Assembly (NCBI GenBank): GCA_021783695.1
Contig: JAJXTO010000001.1
Coordinates: 104,823-168,822, forward strand
DNA: 64,000 nt
Origin: Pseudomonadota bacterium
GTDB lineage: Bacteria > Pseudomonadota > Gammaproteobacteria > Burkholderiales > Burkholderiaceae_C
Reading direction: 5' to 3'
Positions 55,023 to 63,238 of this stretch are shown one piece after another. Position 1 is the first letter of the stretch; each line of letters begins with the position of its first letter. The notes under the pieces are model-generated. The model did no database searches and had not been told where the DNA came from. It saw only the letters and a list, made by a program, of their open reading frames with translations. Position numbers and translations under genes: made by a program.

Positions 55023-55676
55023 TCAGCCTGGCTTGCGCGCCACCCCGTCGATCAGTGCCGAGCGGCCGACATGGCCGCGGCCTTCCTGCAGTGTGGCCTC
55101 GTGCTGCTGCAGCGCAAGCCATTCGGCCTGCGGGAGCAGGTCGCGCAGCAGTTGCGGGGTGTAGAGGTGGTCGCGCCGCCCGGGGCCGCCGGTACCGAAA
55201 GCCAACTGTTCCACGGCGTAGCCCTGGACCAGCAGCAAGCCGCAGGGTTTGAGGGTGCGCCACAGGCCCGAAAACAGACGTTCGCGCAGCGCCGGGTCGG
55301 CAAACTGCACGAAGATGGCGACCACCGCGTCGAACCGGTCGGGCGCCCAGTCCCATTCGTCCACGGAGGCCACATGAAAATCCACCTCCGCGCCGCGCTC
55401 CTGCGCCCAGCGCCGCGCCTTGTCCACGGCAACCGGTGAGAGGTCGAACGCGGTGACGTGGTGGCCTCGTTCCGCCAGCCACAGACTATTGCGGCCTTCG
55501 CCGTCTGCCGCGCTGAGGATGCGGCTGCCCGGTGCGAGCCGGGCGGATTCGCGCACCAGAAAGGCATTCGGCTCCGCGCCGTAATGCAGCCCCGGCTGGG
55601 CGAAGCGGGCGTTCCAGGTTTCCCGCGGGTCGGAAAAGCCGTCGGGCGCGGGGGTGGCGGGGGTGTGCGTGGTCAT
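55023..55676 (-). CDS. Class I SAM-dependent methyltransferase
   Basis: A 217-residue enzyme with a SAM-binding fold: motif I ILSAADGEGRNSLWLAERG (residues ~53-71), motif II VTAFDLSP, motif III DFHVASVDEWD, and FDAVVAIFVQFADP. The N-terminus (WNARFAQPGLHYGAEPNAFLV) resembles TehB/thiopurine-methyltransferase-like proteins that often handle tellurite or selenite. The substrate is unproven. It is convergent with ssb, with 53 bases between and no clear terminator hairpin. Confidence 0.85.
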   Translation of the reverse strand: MTTHTPATPAPDGFSDPRETWNARFAQPGLHYGAEPNAFLVRESARLAPGSRILSAADGEGRNSLWLAERGHHVTAFDLSPVAVDKARRWAQERGAEVDFHVASVDEWDWAPDRFDAVVAIFVQFADPALRERLFSGLWRTLKPCGLLLVQGYAVEQLAFGTGGPGRRDHLYTPQLLRDLLPQAEWLALQQHEATLQEGRGHVGRSALIDGVARKPG

Positions 55677-55714
55677 GGCGTGCTGTGGGAGTGCAAAGCC
55701 GCCATTTTGCGGAT

Positions 55715-56164
55715 TTATTTGAGTTTCTGCCCGGTGCCATCGAACACCGACACCGTGACCGGAATGCCCTGGCGCACGCTCTCGCCCACGGTGCAGAACT
55801 GCTCGAACTGCATGAGCACGCGGTCGAGCCGCTCCATGCCCTGTGCCGCCGCGCCCATGCGGATGTCCACGGCGATGGACAGCACGCGCAGGCGGCCTGC
55901 GGCGTTGCGGCCGATCTCGCCGGTGGCCGTGGTGGTCAGTCCCTTGGGATCGAGCTTGAACTTGGTCAGCGCGAAGTACAGGCTGGAGCTCATGCAGTTG
56001 CCCACGGCGGCGAGCAGCAGGTGCGAGGGCGATGGCCCGGCGCCTACGCCCAGCGGCGGCGGTTCATCGGCCAGAATGGCGGGCTGGCCATCGGCGTAGT
56101 GGATGCTGAACTGATAGTCCTTGACCTGCTTGAGGGTGACGCTGGGGGGCTGTTTGTCGTCCAT
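55715..56164 (-). CDS. OsmC/Ohr-family protein
   Basis: A 149-residue protein of the OsmC fold. PSPSHLLLAAVGNCMSSSLYFAL carries the first redox cysteine and FEQFCTVGESVRQGIPVTV the second, the pair used to reduce organic peroxides with lipoyl or other thiols. The N-terminus is shorter than in Ohr. It follows AGGAG and an ATG at 56164, and is 38 bases upstream of the methyltransferase gene. Confidence 0.9.
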   Translation of the reverse strand: MDDKQPPSVTLKQVKDYQFSIHYADGQPAILADEPPPLGVGAGPSPSHLLLAAVGNCMSSSLYFALTKFKLDPKGLTTTATGEIGRNAAGRLRVLSIAVDIRMGAAAQGMERLDRVLMQFEQFCTVGESVRQGIPVTVSVFDGTGQKLK

Positions 56165-56312
56165 GAAAGCTCCTGGGTGAAGGCGCTGCGGGGCAGCGTT
56201 CCGTCGATTGTCCACCGTCCGCAGGCGGCGCAACTGACCTGAATGCAATGTCCTGCGACTGCCCCCGCCCTAAGATGCGGTTTTTGCCCTCGCGCTTGCA
56301 GCGCCCCGCATC

Positions 56313-58082
56313 TTGGCAACTCCCGAAGAATTCTGGCTCAAGGCGCGCAAGCGCGACATCCGCCCGGCGCTGAACCGCGCCGTCGGGCTGGGGCTGTTTG
56401 CCGGCTGGCTGATCATCGTGCAGGCCTGGCTGCTGGCGCGGGTGGTGTCTGCAGTCATCATCGATCACCGGCATCTGGCCGATGTGTGGGGCTATCTGGT
56501 GGCGATGCTGCCGATTTTCGCGCTGCGCTTCGCGCTGATGCGTGCTTCGGAAAACGTCGCGTTCGAGGCTGCGGCGCAGGTGCGGCGCGATCTGCGGGCA
56601 CGTCTGTATGACCATCTGCAGGCGCTCGGGCCGTTGTGGCTCACCCGCCAGTCCAGCGGCGATCTGGCCAATTCCATCGTGGTCGGCATCGACGCGCTCG
56701 AAGCCTATTACGCGCGCTACCTGCCCAATATGTCGCTGACCGCGCTGGTGCCGCTGTCCATTCTGGTGTTCGTGCTGCCGCAGGACTGGATTTCCGGGCT
56801 GGTGCTGCTGGGCACGGCGCCGCTGATCCCGATTTTCATGATTCTGGTGGGCAAGGGCACCGAGACCCTGAACCAGCAGCAATGGCAGTTGCTCGCGCGC
56901 ATGAGCGCGCGCTTTCTCGACAGTCTGCAGGGGCTGACCACGCTCAAGCTGTTTGGCGTCAGCCGCCACGAGGCCGAGGTCGTGGCGGCGCTGACCGAGG
57001 ACTATCGCATCGGCACCATGAAGGTGCTGCGGGTGGCGTTTCTGTCGTCGGTGGTGCTGGAGTTCCTGTCCACCATCAGCATTGCCATGGTGGCGTTGTT
57101 CATCGGTTTTCGGCTGTTTTACGGTGAGATGCAGTTTTTCAACGGCTTTTTCGTGCTGCTGCTGGCGCCCGAGTTTTATCTGCCGCTGCGCAATATGGGC
57201 ACCTTCTATCACGCCCGTATGGAAGCCATCGGCGCGGCGCAGGGCCTGCTCAAGCTGCTCGACACCTCCATTCCGCCGCACGCCCAGCCCGGCAGCGGCA
57301 CACAGAAGCTTGAGGCCGCCCAAGCGGTGCGTATCCGCTTCGATGCCGTCACCGTGCGCTACGCCGACGACTTGCCCCCTGCGCTCGACGGTGTGAGTTT
57401 TGCCGCCCCGGCGCGCGGCCTCACTGCCCTGGTCGGCGCCAGCGGCGCGGGCAAGAGCACGGTACTGCACGCCCTGATGGCGCAGGTGCGGCCCGCGCAG
57501 GGGCAGATCCTGGTCAACGACACGCCGCTTGCCGCGCTCGACGCAGACGACTGGTTGCGCCAAGTGGCCTGGGTGCCGCAGCGTCCGCATGTGTTCGAAG
57601 GCACGGTACGCGACAATATCGCGCTGGGCCAGTCCGCCCCCAGTCAGGATGCCGTGGAGCAGGCGGCACGTGCCGCGCAGGCGCACAGCTTCATCGCCGC
57701 GCTGCCGCAGGGCTACGACACGCCGCTGGGCGAACGCGGCATGGGCCTGTCTGGCGGACAGGTGCAGCGGCTGGCGCTGGCGCGCGCTCTGCTCAAGCCC
57801 GCGCCGCTGGTGCTGCTCGACGAAGCCACCGCGCAGCTCGACGCCCAGACTCAGGCACAGGTGGGCGAGGCCATTGCGCAGCTGGCGCGCCAGCGCTGCG
57901 TCATTCTTGCCGCGCACCGCCTGAGCACGGTGCTGCAGGCCGATCATGTGGTGGTGCTCGACGCCGGCCGGGTGGTGGAGCAGGGCATGCCGCACGACTT
58001 GCTGGCCGCTGGCGGCGCCTTCGCCGCGCTGGTGCGGGCGCACGAATCTCCTGCTGTTTCACTGGATGGGGCCCACGCATGA
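56313..58082 (+). CDS. cydD: CydD, thiol exporter ABC subunit
   Basis: A 589-residue membrane ABC protein. With CydC it exports cysteine and glutathione and is needed to build cytochrome bd and other periplasmic haem proteins. Six helices (~20-300) precede an ATPase with Walker A GASGAGKST (~375), signature LSGGQVQRLALARALL and Walker B LVLLDEATAQLD. No ATG or GTG lies between the upstream in-frame stop and the conserved N-terminus, so the start is TTG at 56313 (ATPEEFWLKARKRDIR follows). It overlaps cydC by four bases. No cydAB is in the window. Confidence 0.93.
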   Translation: MATPEEFWLKARKRDIRPALNRAVGLGLFAGWLIIVQAWLLARVVSAVIIDHRHLADVWGYLVAMLPIFALRFALMRASENVAFEAAAQVRRDLRARLYDHLQALGPLWLTRQSSGDLANSIVVGIDALEAYYARYLPNMSLTALVPLSILVFVLPQDWISGLVLLGTAPLIPIFMILVGKGTETLNQQQWQLLARMSARFLDSLQGLTTLKLFGVSRHEAEVVAALTEDYRIGTMKVLRVAFLSSVVLEFLSTISIAMVALFIGFRLFYGEMQFFNGFFVLLLAPEFYLPLRNMGTFYHARMEAIGAAQGLLKLLDTSIPPHAQPGSGTQKLEAAQAVRIRFDAVTVRYADDLPPALDGVSFAAPARGLTALVGASGAGKSTVLHALMAQVRPAQGQILVNDTPLAALDADDWLRQVAWVPQRPHVFEGTVRDNIALGQSAPSQDAVEQAARAAQAHSFIAALPQGYDTPLGERGMGLSGGQVQRLALARALLKPAPLVLLDEATAQLDAQTQAQVGEAIAQLARQRCVILAAHRLSTVLQADHVVVLDAGRVVEQGMPHDLLAAGGAFAALVRAHESPAVSLDGAHA

Positions 58083-59863
58083 GCTGGAATCCCTTGCCCG
58101 CCGATGTCGATCCCGCTCAGGCCAGGGCCGATCTGCGGCGGCTCGTGCGCCTGTTCCGCCCCTACCGCAACTGGATGCTGTGGGGCGCGCTGGCCTCGCT
58201 GCTGACGCTGCTGGCCAATGTGGCGCTGATGGCGACCTCGGGCTGGTTCATTGCGCAAATGGCGCTGGTGGGGCTGGCCGGCGTGGCCATGGATTACTTC
58301 ACCCCGGCAGCATTCATCCGCGCGATGGCCATCACCCGCACCGCGGGACGCTACATCGAACGCCTGATCACCCACGAAGCCACCTTCCGGCTGCTGCAGG
58401 AACTGCGCGTGTGGTTCTACCGCCATCTGGAACCGCTGGCCCCGGCGCGGCTGCGCGAGCTGCGCGGCGCCGATCTGAGCAGCCGCATCCTCAGCGACAT
58501 CGACGCGCTCAACCATCTCTACCTGCGGGTGCTGGCGCCGGTGGGTGTGGCACTGATCGGCGGCGCGGCGATTGTGCTCATCATGGCGCTGTTCAGCGGG
58601 CGGGTGGCCGCGTCCACCCTGCTGTTCCTGCTGCTGGCCGGGGTGGCCGTGCCCCTGCTCACCTTCCGCATGGGCCACGCGCCCGGCCGCGCCCTGGTGG
58701 ACCTGCGGGCGCGGTTGCGCAGCGCCGCGGTCGATGGCCTGCAGGGCCTGGGTGAGCTGCGCATCTATGGCGGCACACAGCGGCAGGCGCAGCGCATCGG
58801 CGCGCTGACCGACGCCATGATCGACCAGCAGCGCCAGCTCAGTCGCGCCACCGGGCTGTCGCAAGGGCTGCTGGGCCTGTGCGCCAATCTGGCGATGTGG
58901 GCCGCGCTGCTGCTGGCCATTCCGCTGGCGACGGGTGCCGCCATCGCCCCGGCGCAACTGCCCATGCTGGCGCTGTTCGTGCTCGCCAGCTTCGAGGCGG
59001 TGTTGCCGCTGCCGCTGGCGCTGCAGATGCTGGGCGAGACGCTGGCGGCGGCGCGGCGGGTGTTCAGCATCATCGACGCCCGGCCGCAGATCGACGAAAC
59101 CGCCAACCTGCCCGTGCCGCAGTGGGCCGAGTCCAGCCTCCTCATCGACGGTCTGGGCCTGCGCTATCCCGGCGCGCCCGACGGTGCCTGGGCGCTCGAC
59201 GGCCTGAGCCTGCAGCTGCAGCCGGGCGCGCGCGTGGCGCTGGTCGGCCCCAGCGGCGCGGGCAAGAGCACGCTGGTGCAGGCGCTGCTGCGCTTCTGGG
59301 AGTATCAGCGCGGCAGCGTGCGCATCGGCGGCCACGATCTGCGCGCCTGGCCGGGCGAGGCGCTGCGCGCGCACATTGCCGTGGTGTCGCAGGACACCTA
59401 TCTGTTCAACACCACCCTCCGCGACAACCTCATGCTGGCCAGACCCGAAGCCACGCAGGAGGACGTGATTGCCGCGTGCCAGGCCGCGCAGTTGCACGAC
59501 TTCATCACTTCCCTGCCCGAGGGCTACGACACCTGGGTGGGAGAGGCCGGCATGCGGCTTTCCGGCGGGCAGGCGCGGCGCGTGGCCATTGCCCGGGCGT
59601 TGCTGCGCAACGCCCCGCTGCTCATCCTGGACGAGCCGACGGAAGGTCTGGACGCCCTGACCGAGCGCGACTTGTTGCGCGACATCGCCACGCTGATGCA
59701 GGGCCGCACCGTGCTGCTCATCACCCACCGCATCGCCGCGCTGCCCGCGGCGGTGGATCAGGTGCTGGTGATCGAAGCCGGCCGGGTGGTGGAAAGCGGC
59801 GCCCCCGCCGACCTGCTGGCGCGGCCGAACGGCGCATTCCGCGCGCTGCACGACGCGCTGTAG
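58079..59863 (+). CDS. cydC: CydC, thiol exporter ABC subunit
   Basis: A 594-residue partner of CydD with the same order: six helices (~30-310), including LANVALMATSGWFIAQMALVG and FTPAAFIRAMAITRTAGRY, both typical of CydC, then an ATPase domain. It has Walker A GPSGAGKSTL (~395), signature LSGGQARRVAIARALL and Walker B LLILDEPTEGLD. It starts within the cydD stop (ATGA) and must be made in parallel with it. A perfect 7-bp inverted repeat (TGTAGCG/CGCTACA, 59859-59877) covers its stop codon but lacks a T-run. Confidence 0.95.
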   Translation: MSWNPLPADVDPAQARADLRRLVRLFRPYRNWMLWGALASLLTLLANVALMATSGWFIAQMALVGLAGVAMDYFTPAAFIRAMAITRTAGRYIERLITHEATFRLLQELRVWFYRHLEPLAPARLRELRGADLSSRILSDIDALNHLYLRVLAPVGVALIGGAAIVLIMALFSGRVAASTLLFLLLAGVAVPLLTFRMGHAPGRALVDLRARLRSAAVDGLQGLGELRIYGGTQRQAQRIGALTDAMIDQQRQLSRATGLSQGLLGLCANLAMWAALLLAIPLATGAAIAPAQLPMLALFVLASFEAVLPLPLALQMLGETLAAARRVFSIIDARPQIDETANLPVPQWAESSLLIDGLGLRYPGAPDGAWALDGLSLQLQPGARVALVGPSGAGKSTLVQALLRFWEYQRGSVRIGGHDLRAWPGEALRAHIAVVSQDTYLFNTTLRDNLMLARPEATQEDVIAACQAAQLHDFITSLPEGYDTWVGEAGMRLSGGQARRVAIARALLRNAPLLILDEPTEGLDALTERDLLRDIATLMQGRTVLLITHRIAALPAAVDQVLVIEAGRVVESGAPADLLARPNGAFRALHDAL

Positions 59864-59887
59864 CGCAGTCCGCTACAGAGGCCCGGC

Positions 59888-61129
59888 TCAGCGCAGGCCG
59901 GGAAGCGCGCTGGGCAGAAGTCCGCGCAGACTCAGGCCGTCTTCGCTCAGCGCGGTGGCGATGGCCAGGCGCAGCGGGCCGATGCGGCTGGAGGCGTCGA
60001 GCACCAGACGCCGCACCAGCCGGGCCGGGGTGCGGTCGTCGGTGTAGAGCGTGGCGATGGCCTGGGTGGCGAGGTACAGCGGGCGGGTGGCGCGGCGATG
60101 CGCCGCCTCGTAGCGCTGCAGCCGCTCGGGGGCGGCGATGTCGGCGCCTGCGCGCGCCGCCGCCAGAATTTCACGCGACAGCAGATCCACCCCATGCAGA
60201 CCGAAGTTGAAGCCGTGCGCGGTGACCGGGTGCATGCCCACGGCGGCGTCGCCAATGAGTGCGAACCGCGGCGCGACAAAACGCTGCGCGTATACGCCGA
60301 TCAGCGGATAGGTGTGACGGCTGCCCGCGCGCTTCATCTCGCCCAGCCGTCCCTGGTAGCGCCGGGCGATGTCGCGCTCGAAGTCGGCATCGGGCAATTC
60401 CAGCAGCGCCTGCATCTCGTGCGGCGGCAGGGTGAGCACCACCGAGGACAGATGCTCGGACAGCGGCAGCAGCGCCAGCGTCTGGCCAATGCCGAACCAT
60501 TCCCACGCGGTGTGGTGATGCGGCTGTTCATGCTGCATGCGGCACACCAGCATGGTTTTGCCGAAGTCATGCGAGTCCGCGCCGATGCCCATCTTGCGGC
60601 GGGTTTCCGAAAAACGGCTGTCTGCGGCGATCAGCATGCGGGCGCGCAGGGTCTGCGGCGTGGCCGGGGGCTGCGTCTCGCCCGCCGGTTGCAGATCGAG
60701 TTCCACGCCCTGTGCGTCGGTGCGCACCGCGCCCAGCCGGGTCTGGTCGAACAGGGTGTATTCGGTCTGCGCCTGCACCGCCGCCCACACCGCACGGCGG
60801 ATCTGCTGGTTGGGCACCAGCGCGCCGAGCGCGGTTTTGCCGCGCAGCGGCGCCACGCGCATGGGATGCGCGTCGTTGCCGTTCATCACGATGGCATGTT
60901 CCAGCGGAAACACCTGATCGGCAGGAATGTGGTCGAACACCCCGGACTCGCGCAGGGTGCGCAGGGTGCGCAGGCTCAGGGCGATTTCGCGGCCGTCGAA
61001 CGGCGGATCGGCCAGCGCAGCGGCGCTTTGCTGCTCGACGAGGGCGATGCGCAGGCCGCTGCCAGCCAGCGCCCGCACCATGGACAGGCCGGCCGGACCG
61101 GCGCCGATGATGGCAAGATCGAAGATCAT
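59888..61129 (-). CDS. ubiM: UbiH/UbiF/UbiM-family FAD hydroxylase
   Basis: A 413-residue flavin monooxygenase of the ubiquinone hydroxylase group. It has a GxGxxG FAD site (FDLAIIGAGPAGLSMVRALAGSG), an RMLIAADSRFSETR strand-turn and the second FAD motif APRFALIGDAAVGMHPVTAHGFNFGLHG. Of the family, the C-terminal half and the compact N-terminus look most like UbiM, which hydroxylates C5/C6 of the ring in some betaproteobacteria and neisseriae. UbiF or UbiH cannot be excluded. The ATG at 61129 gives the normal N-terminus. It is convergent with cydC. Confidence 0.8.
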   Translation of the reverse strand: MIFDLAIIGAGPAGLSMVRALAGSGLRIALVEQQSAAALADPPFDGREIALSLRTLRTLRESGVFDHIPADQVFPLEHAIVMNGNDAHPMRVAPLRGKTALGALVPNQQIRRAVWAAVQAQTEYTLFDQTRLGAVRTDAQGVELDLQPAGETQPPATPQTLRARMLIAADSRFSETRRKMGIGADSHDFGKTMLVCRMQHEQPHHHTAWEWFGIGQTLALLPLSEHLSSVVLTLPPHEMQALLELPDADFERDIARRYQGRLGEMKRAGSRHTYPLIGVYAQRFVAPRFALIGDAAVGMHPVTAHGFNFGLHGVDLLSREILAAARAGADIAAPERLQRYEAAHRRATRPLYLATQAIATLYTDDRTPARLVRRLVLDASSRIGPLRLAIATALSEDGLSLRGLLPSALPGLR

Positions 61130-61178
61130 GAGATGCGTCCGAGACAAAAAAGCGCAAAAAAAGCGCCAATGAGACAAA

Positions 61179-62582
61179 TTACAGCCGCGCCATTTCCAGC
61201 GGCGCTTCACCATACACCGCCCGCGCCAGCACCCGCAGCGCGGCGCGCAAACCCTCTTCGAGCACGGGGTGATAGAAGGGCAGGGTGAGCAGTTCGGCCA
61301 CGGTCATCCCGCGCTGGATGGCCAGCGCCAGCAGGTGGCCCAGATGCTCGGCGCCGGGCACGCACAGCTCCGCTCCCAGCAGCTTGCCGCTGCCGGGCTC
61401 GGCATAGACATGCAGTTGCCCGGCGGCGCGCAGCATGGCCATGGCGCGCGCCTGCTGCGCGAAGTTGAAGCCCCCAGTGGCGAACGGCCGCCCCTGCAAT
61501 GCCTGCCAGGTCTGGCCGACCACGGCAATCTGCGGATCGGTGAAGGCGATGGCCAGGGGCACGCGGCGCCTGAAGCGCGCGGGGCCGTGCAGCGCGTTGA
61601 ACGCGGCGATGAAGCCTTCGTCCGAGGCCTCGTGCAGCACTTGCAGCTCGCCATTCACATCGCCAGTGAAAAAGACGGGAAGATCGCCGATCTGCAACGT
61701 ATTGCGGTCAAAAGTTGGCAAGCCGCGCGCATCCAGCGGCACGCCCAGAGTGTCCAGACACAGGCCGTCGGTATTGGTGCGCCGCCCCAGGGCGGCGAGC
61801 ACGGCGTCGACCTCGACCACCGTCTCGCCGTTGTCCACCAGCACCGTCCCGCCCTCGCCTTCGCGCAGGGTGACGGCGCGGCCCATGTGCAGCGCAAATT
61901 CGGCGCCGATGCGGCGCAGCGCCTCGGCCTGGATGACCGGGTCGGTGAGCGGCCCGAGGCTGTCGCGCAGCTCGAAGCCGTGAACCTGCAGCCCGAGACG
62001 TGCGAGTGCTTGCCCGAGTTCGATGCCGATCACCCCCAGCCCGACCACGGCGATGCGGCGCGGCAGATCGCGGCGCTCGAACAGGTCGTCGGTGGTGAGA
62101 ACGCGGTCGCCGAGCGCGTGCCACGCCGCGGGCACGACCGGGCGGGTGCCGGTGGCGATGAGGATGTGATCGGCGCCAATGGCCTCGTCCTGCCCGTCCG
62201 CGTGGGTGACGATGACGCGGTCCGGCCCGTCGAGCCGGGCGCGTCCGGCGATGTTCTGCGCGGGTTGCAGGCCGTTGGTCGAGCCGAGCACGCCAGCCAC
62301 GCGGGCATCGCGGTAGTCGCGCACGCGCTGGAGGACGGCGGGCAGATCGACGCGCAGTCCCTCGCCGCCGTGGATGCCCAGGGCGGCGAGGGCGTCACGG
62401 CGATGAAAATCGTCCGCCGCTTGAATCAGCGCCTTGGACGGCATGCAGCCCACGCGCGCGCAGGTCGTGCCGTAGGGGCCGTGGTTGACGATGACAAAGT
62501 CGTCGGTGTGCTTGCGCACCTGGGACAGCGCGGTCAGGCCGGCTGTCCCGGCGCCGAGGATGGCAATGCGGACATGGCGCAC
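61179..62582 (-). CDS. Dihydrolipoyl-dehydrogenase-like pyridine nucleotide-disulfide oxidoreductase
   Basis: A 467-residue flavoprotein disulfide reductase. N-terminal FAD binding (IAILGAGTAGLTAL) leads to the redox motif TCARVGCMPSK (C41 and C46), then NAD binding (RRIAVVGLGVIGIELGQAL) and FTGDVNGELQVLHEASDEG. The dimer domain ends with FYHPVLEEGLR, which carries the His-Glu pair. It is in the lipoamide dehydrogenase/mercuric reductase clan, but Ala-Arg replaces the usual Leu-Asn in the redox motif and no 2-oxoacid dehydrogenase genes are near. The substrate is open. The start is GTG with GGAG eight bases upstream. Confidence 0.88.
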   Translation of the reverse strand: MRHVRIAILGAGTAGLTALSQVRKHTDDFVIVNHGPYGTTCARVGCMPSKALIQAADDFHRRDALAALGIHGGEGLRVDLPAVLQRVRDYRDARVAGVLGSTNGLQPAQNIAGRARLDGPDRVIVTHADGQDEAIGADHILIATGTRPVVPAAWHALGDRVLTTDDLFERRDLPRRIAVVGLGVIGIELGQALARLGLQVHGFELRDSLGPLTDPVIQAEALRRIGAEFALHMGRAVTLREGEGGTVLVDNGETVVEVDAVLAALGRRTNTDGLCLDTLGVPLDARGLPTFDRNTLQIGDLPVFFTGDVNGELQVLHEASDEGFIAAFNALHGPARFRRRVPLAIAFTDPQIAVVGQTWQALQGRPFATGGFNFAQQARAMAMLRAAGQLHVYAEPGSGKLLGAELCVPGAEHLGHLLALAIQRGMTVAELLTLPFYHPVLEEGLRAALRVLARAVYGEAPLEMARL

Positions 62583-62680
62583 GGATGGGCTCCGGTGAAG
62601 TGCAATCCTTGCCAGTCTATCGGCGCGGCATGACGGCTGATTTGGTCAGGGTCAAGCCGCGCGGTGCGCAGCGCAGACGA

Positions 62681-63013
62681 TCAGGTGTGATCGTGCACCG
62701 GCGCGTGTTCGGCGTCGGCGTGGGCCAAGGCCAGCATGGCGTCGCGCTTGTCGGCGCTGCCGAACATGGGGCTGGTGCCCACGATCTGATGATTGGCCGC
62801 CTTCAGCGTGAAGTAGGCGCGGCCGTCGCTGGCGGTCTGTTTCTCGAAGCGCTCGGGCAGCACGCTGTTCTTTTTGACCGAGGCGATGCCGTTTTCGGCC
62901 GATGCCTTGCTTTCGTACTGCTCACTGCCCAGCAGGGTGGCGCCCTCCTCGTTCTTGAGCGAGAAGTGAAATTGACCCTTGTCGTTTTTGTGCAATTCAA
63001 AACGGACTGCCAT
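62681..63013 (-). CDS. YegP-family DUF1508 protein
   Basis: A 110-residue protein with two DUF1508 repeats: RFELHKNDKGQFHFSLKNEEG...SEQYESKASAENGIASVKKN, then the second copy AYFTLKAANHQIVGTSPMFGSADKRDAML. The family has a small beta-rich fold and no known activity. A strong AGGAG sits before the ATG. Single gene, apparently with its own promoter in the 225-bp gap to rlmJ. Confidence 0.88.
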   Translation of the reverse strand: MAVRFELHKNDKGQFHFSLKNEEGATLLGSEQYESKASAENGIASVKKNSVLPERFEKQTASDGRAYFTLKAANHQIVGTSPMFGSADKRDAMLALAHADAEHAPVHDHT

Positions 63014-63184
63014 AGAGGACTCCTGGATGGGTGGGACGAAGCGGGCGGCAGCAACGGCCTGTCGGGCATGATGCGCGCCTATGGAAGGATGGCAGGGGCG
63101 ATACATCCCTGCACGCCCCGAATGGTCTGCGGGATCTGTGACAAATGCAAGACTTGCGCGCCCGCTTTTGACAATAGTTGACAA

Positions 63185-63209
63185 ATCGACGGTCTTTTCA
63201 ACCGTCGAT
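63185..63209 (-). terminator. Hairpin after rlmJ, possible terminator
   Basis: A perfect 9-bp stem (ATCGACGGT/ACCGTCGAT) with a 7-base loop, 30 bases past the rlmJ stop. The following T-run is poor (TTTGT), so strength is doubtful. Confidence 0.5.
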
Positions 63210-63238
63210 CGGAGCGGCGGCGCGGACGCGGATCGGCG

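Noticed and set aside
59859..59877. Perfect 7-bp inverted repeat at the cydC stop codon
   Set aside because: Short and without a T-run; noted under cydC but not called a terminator.
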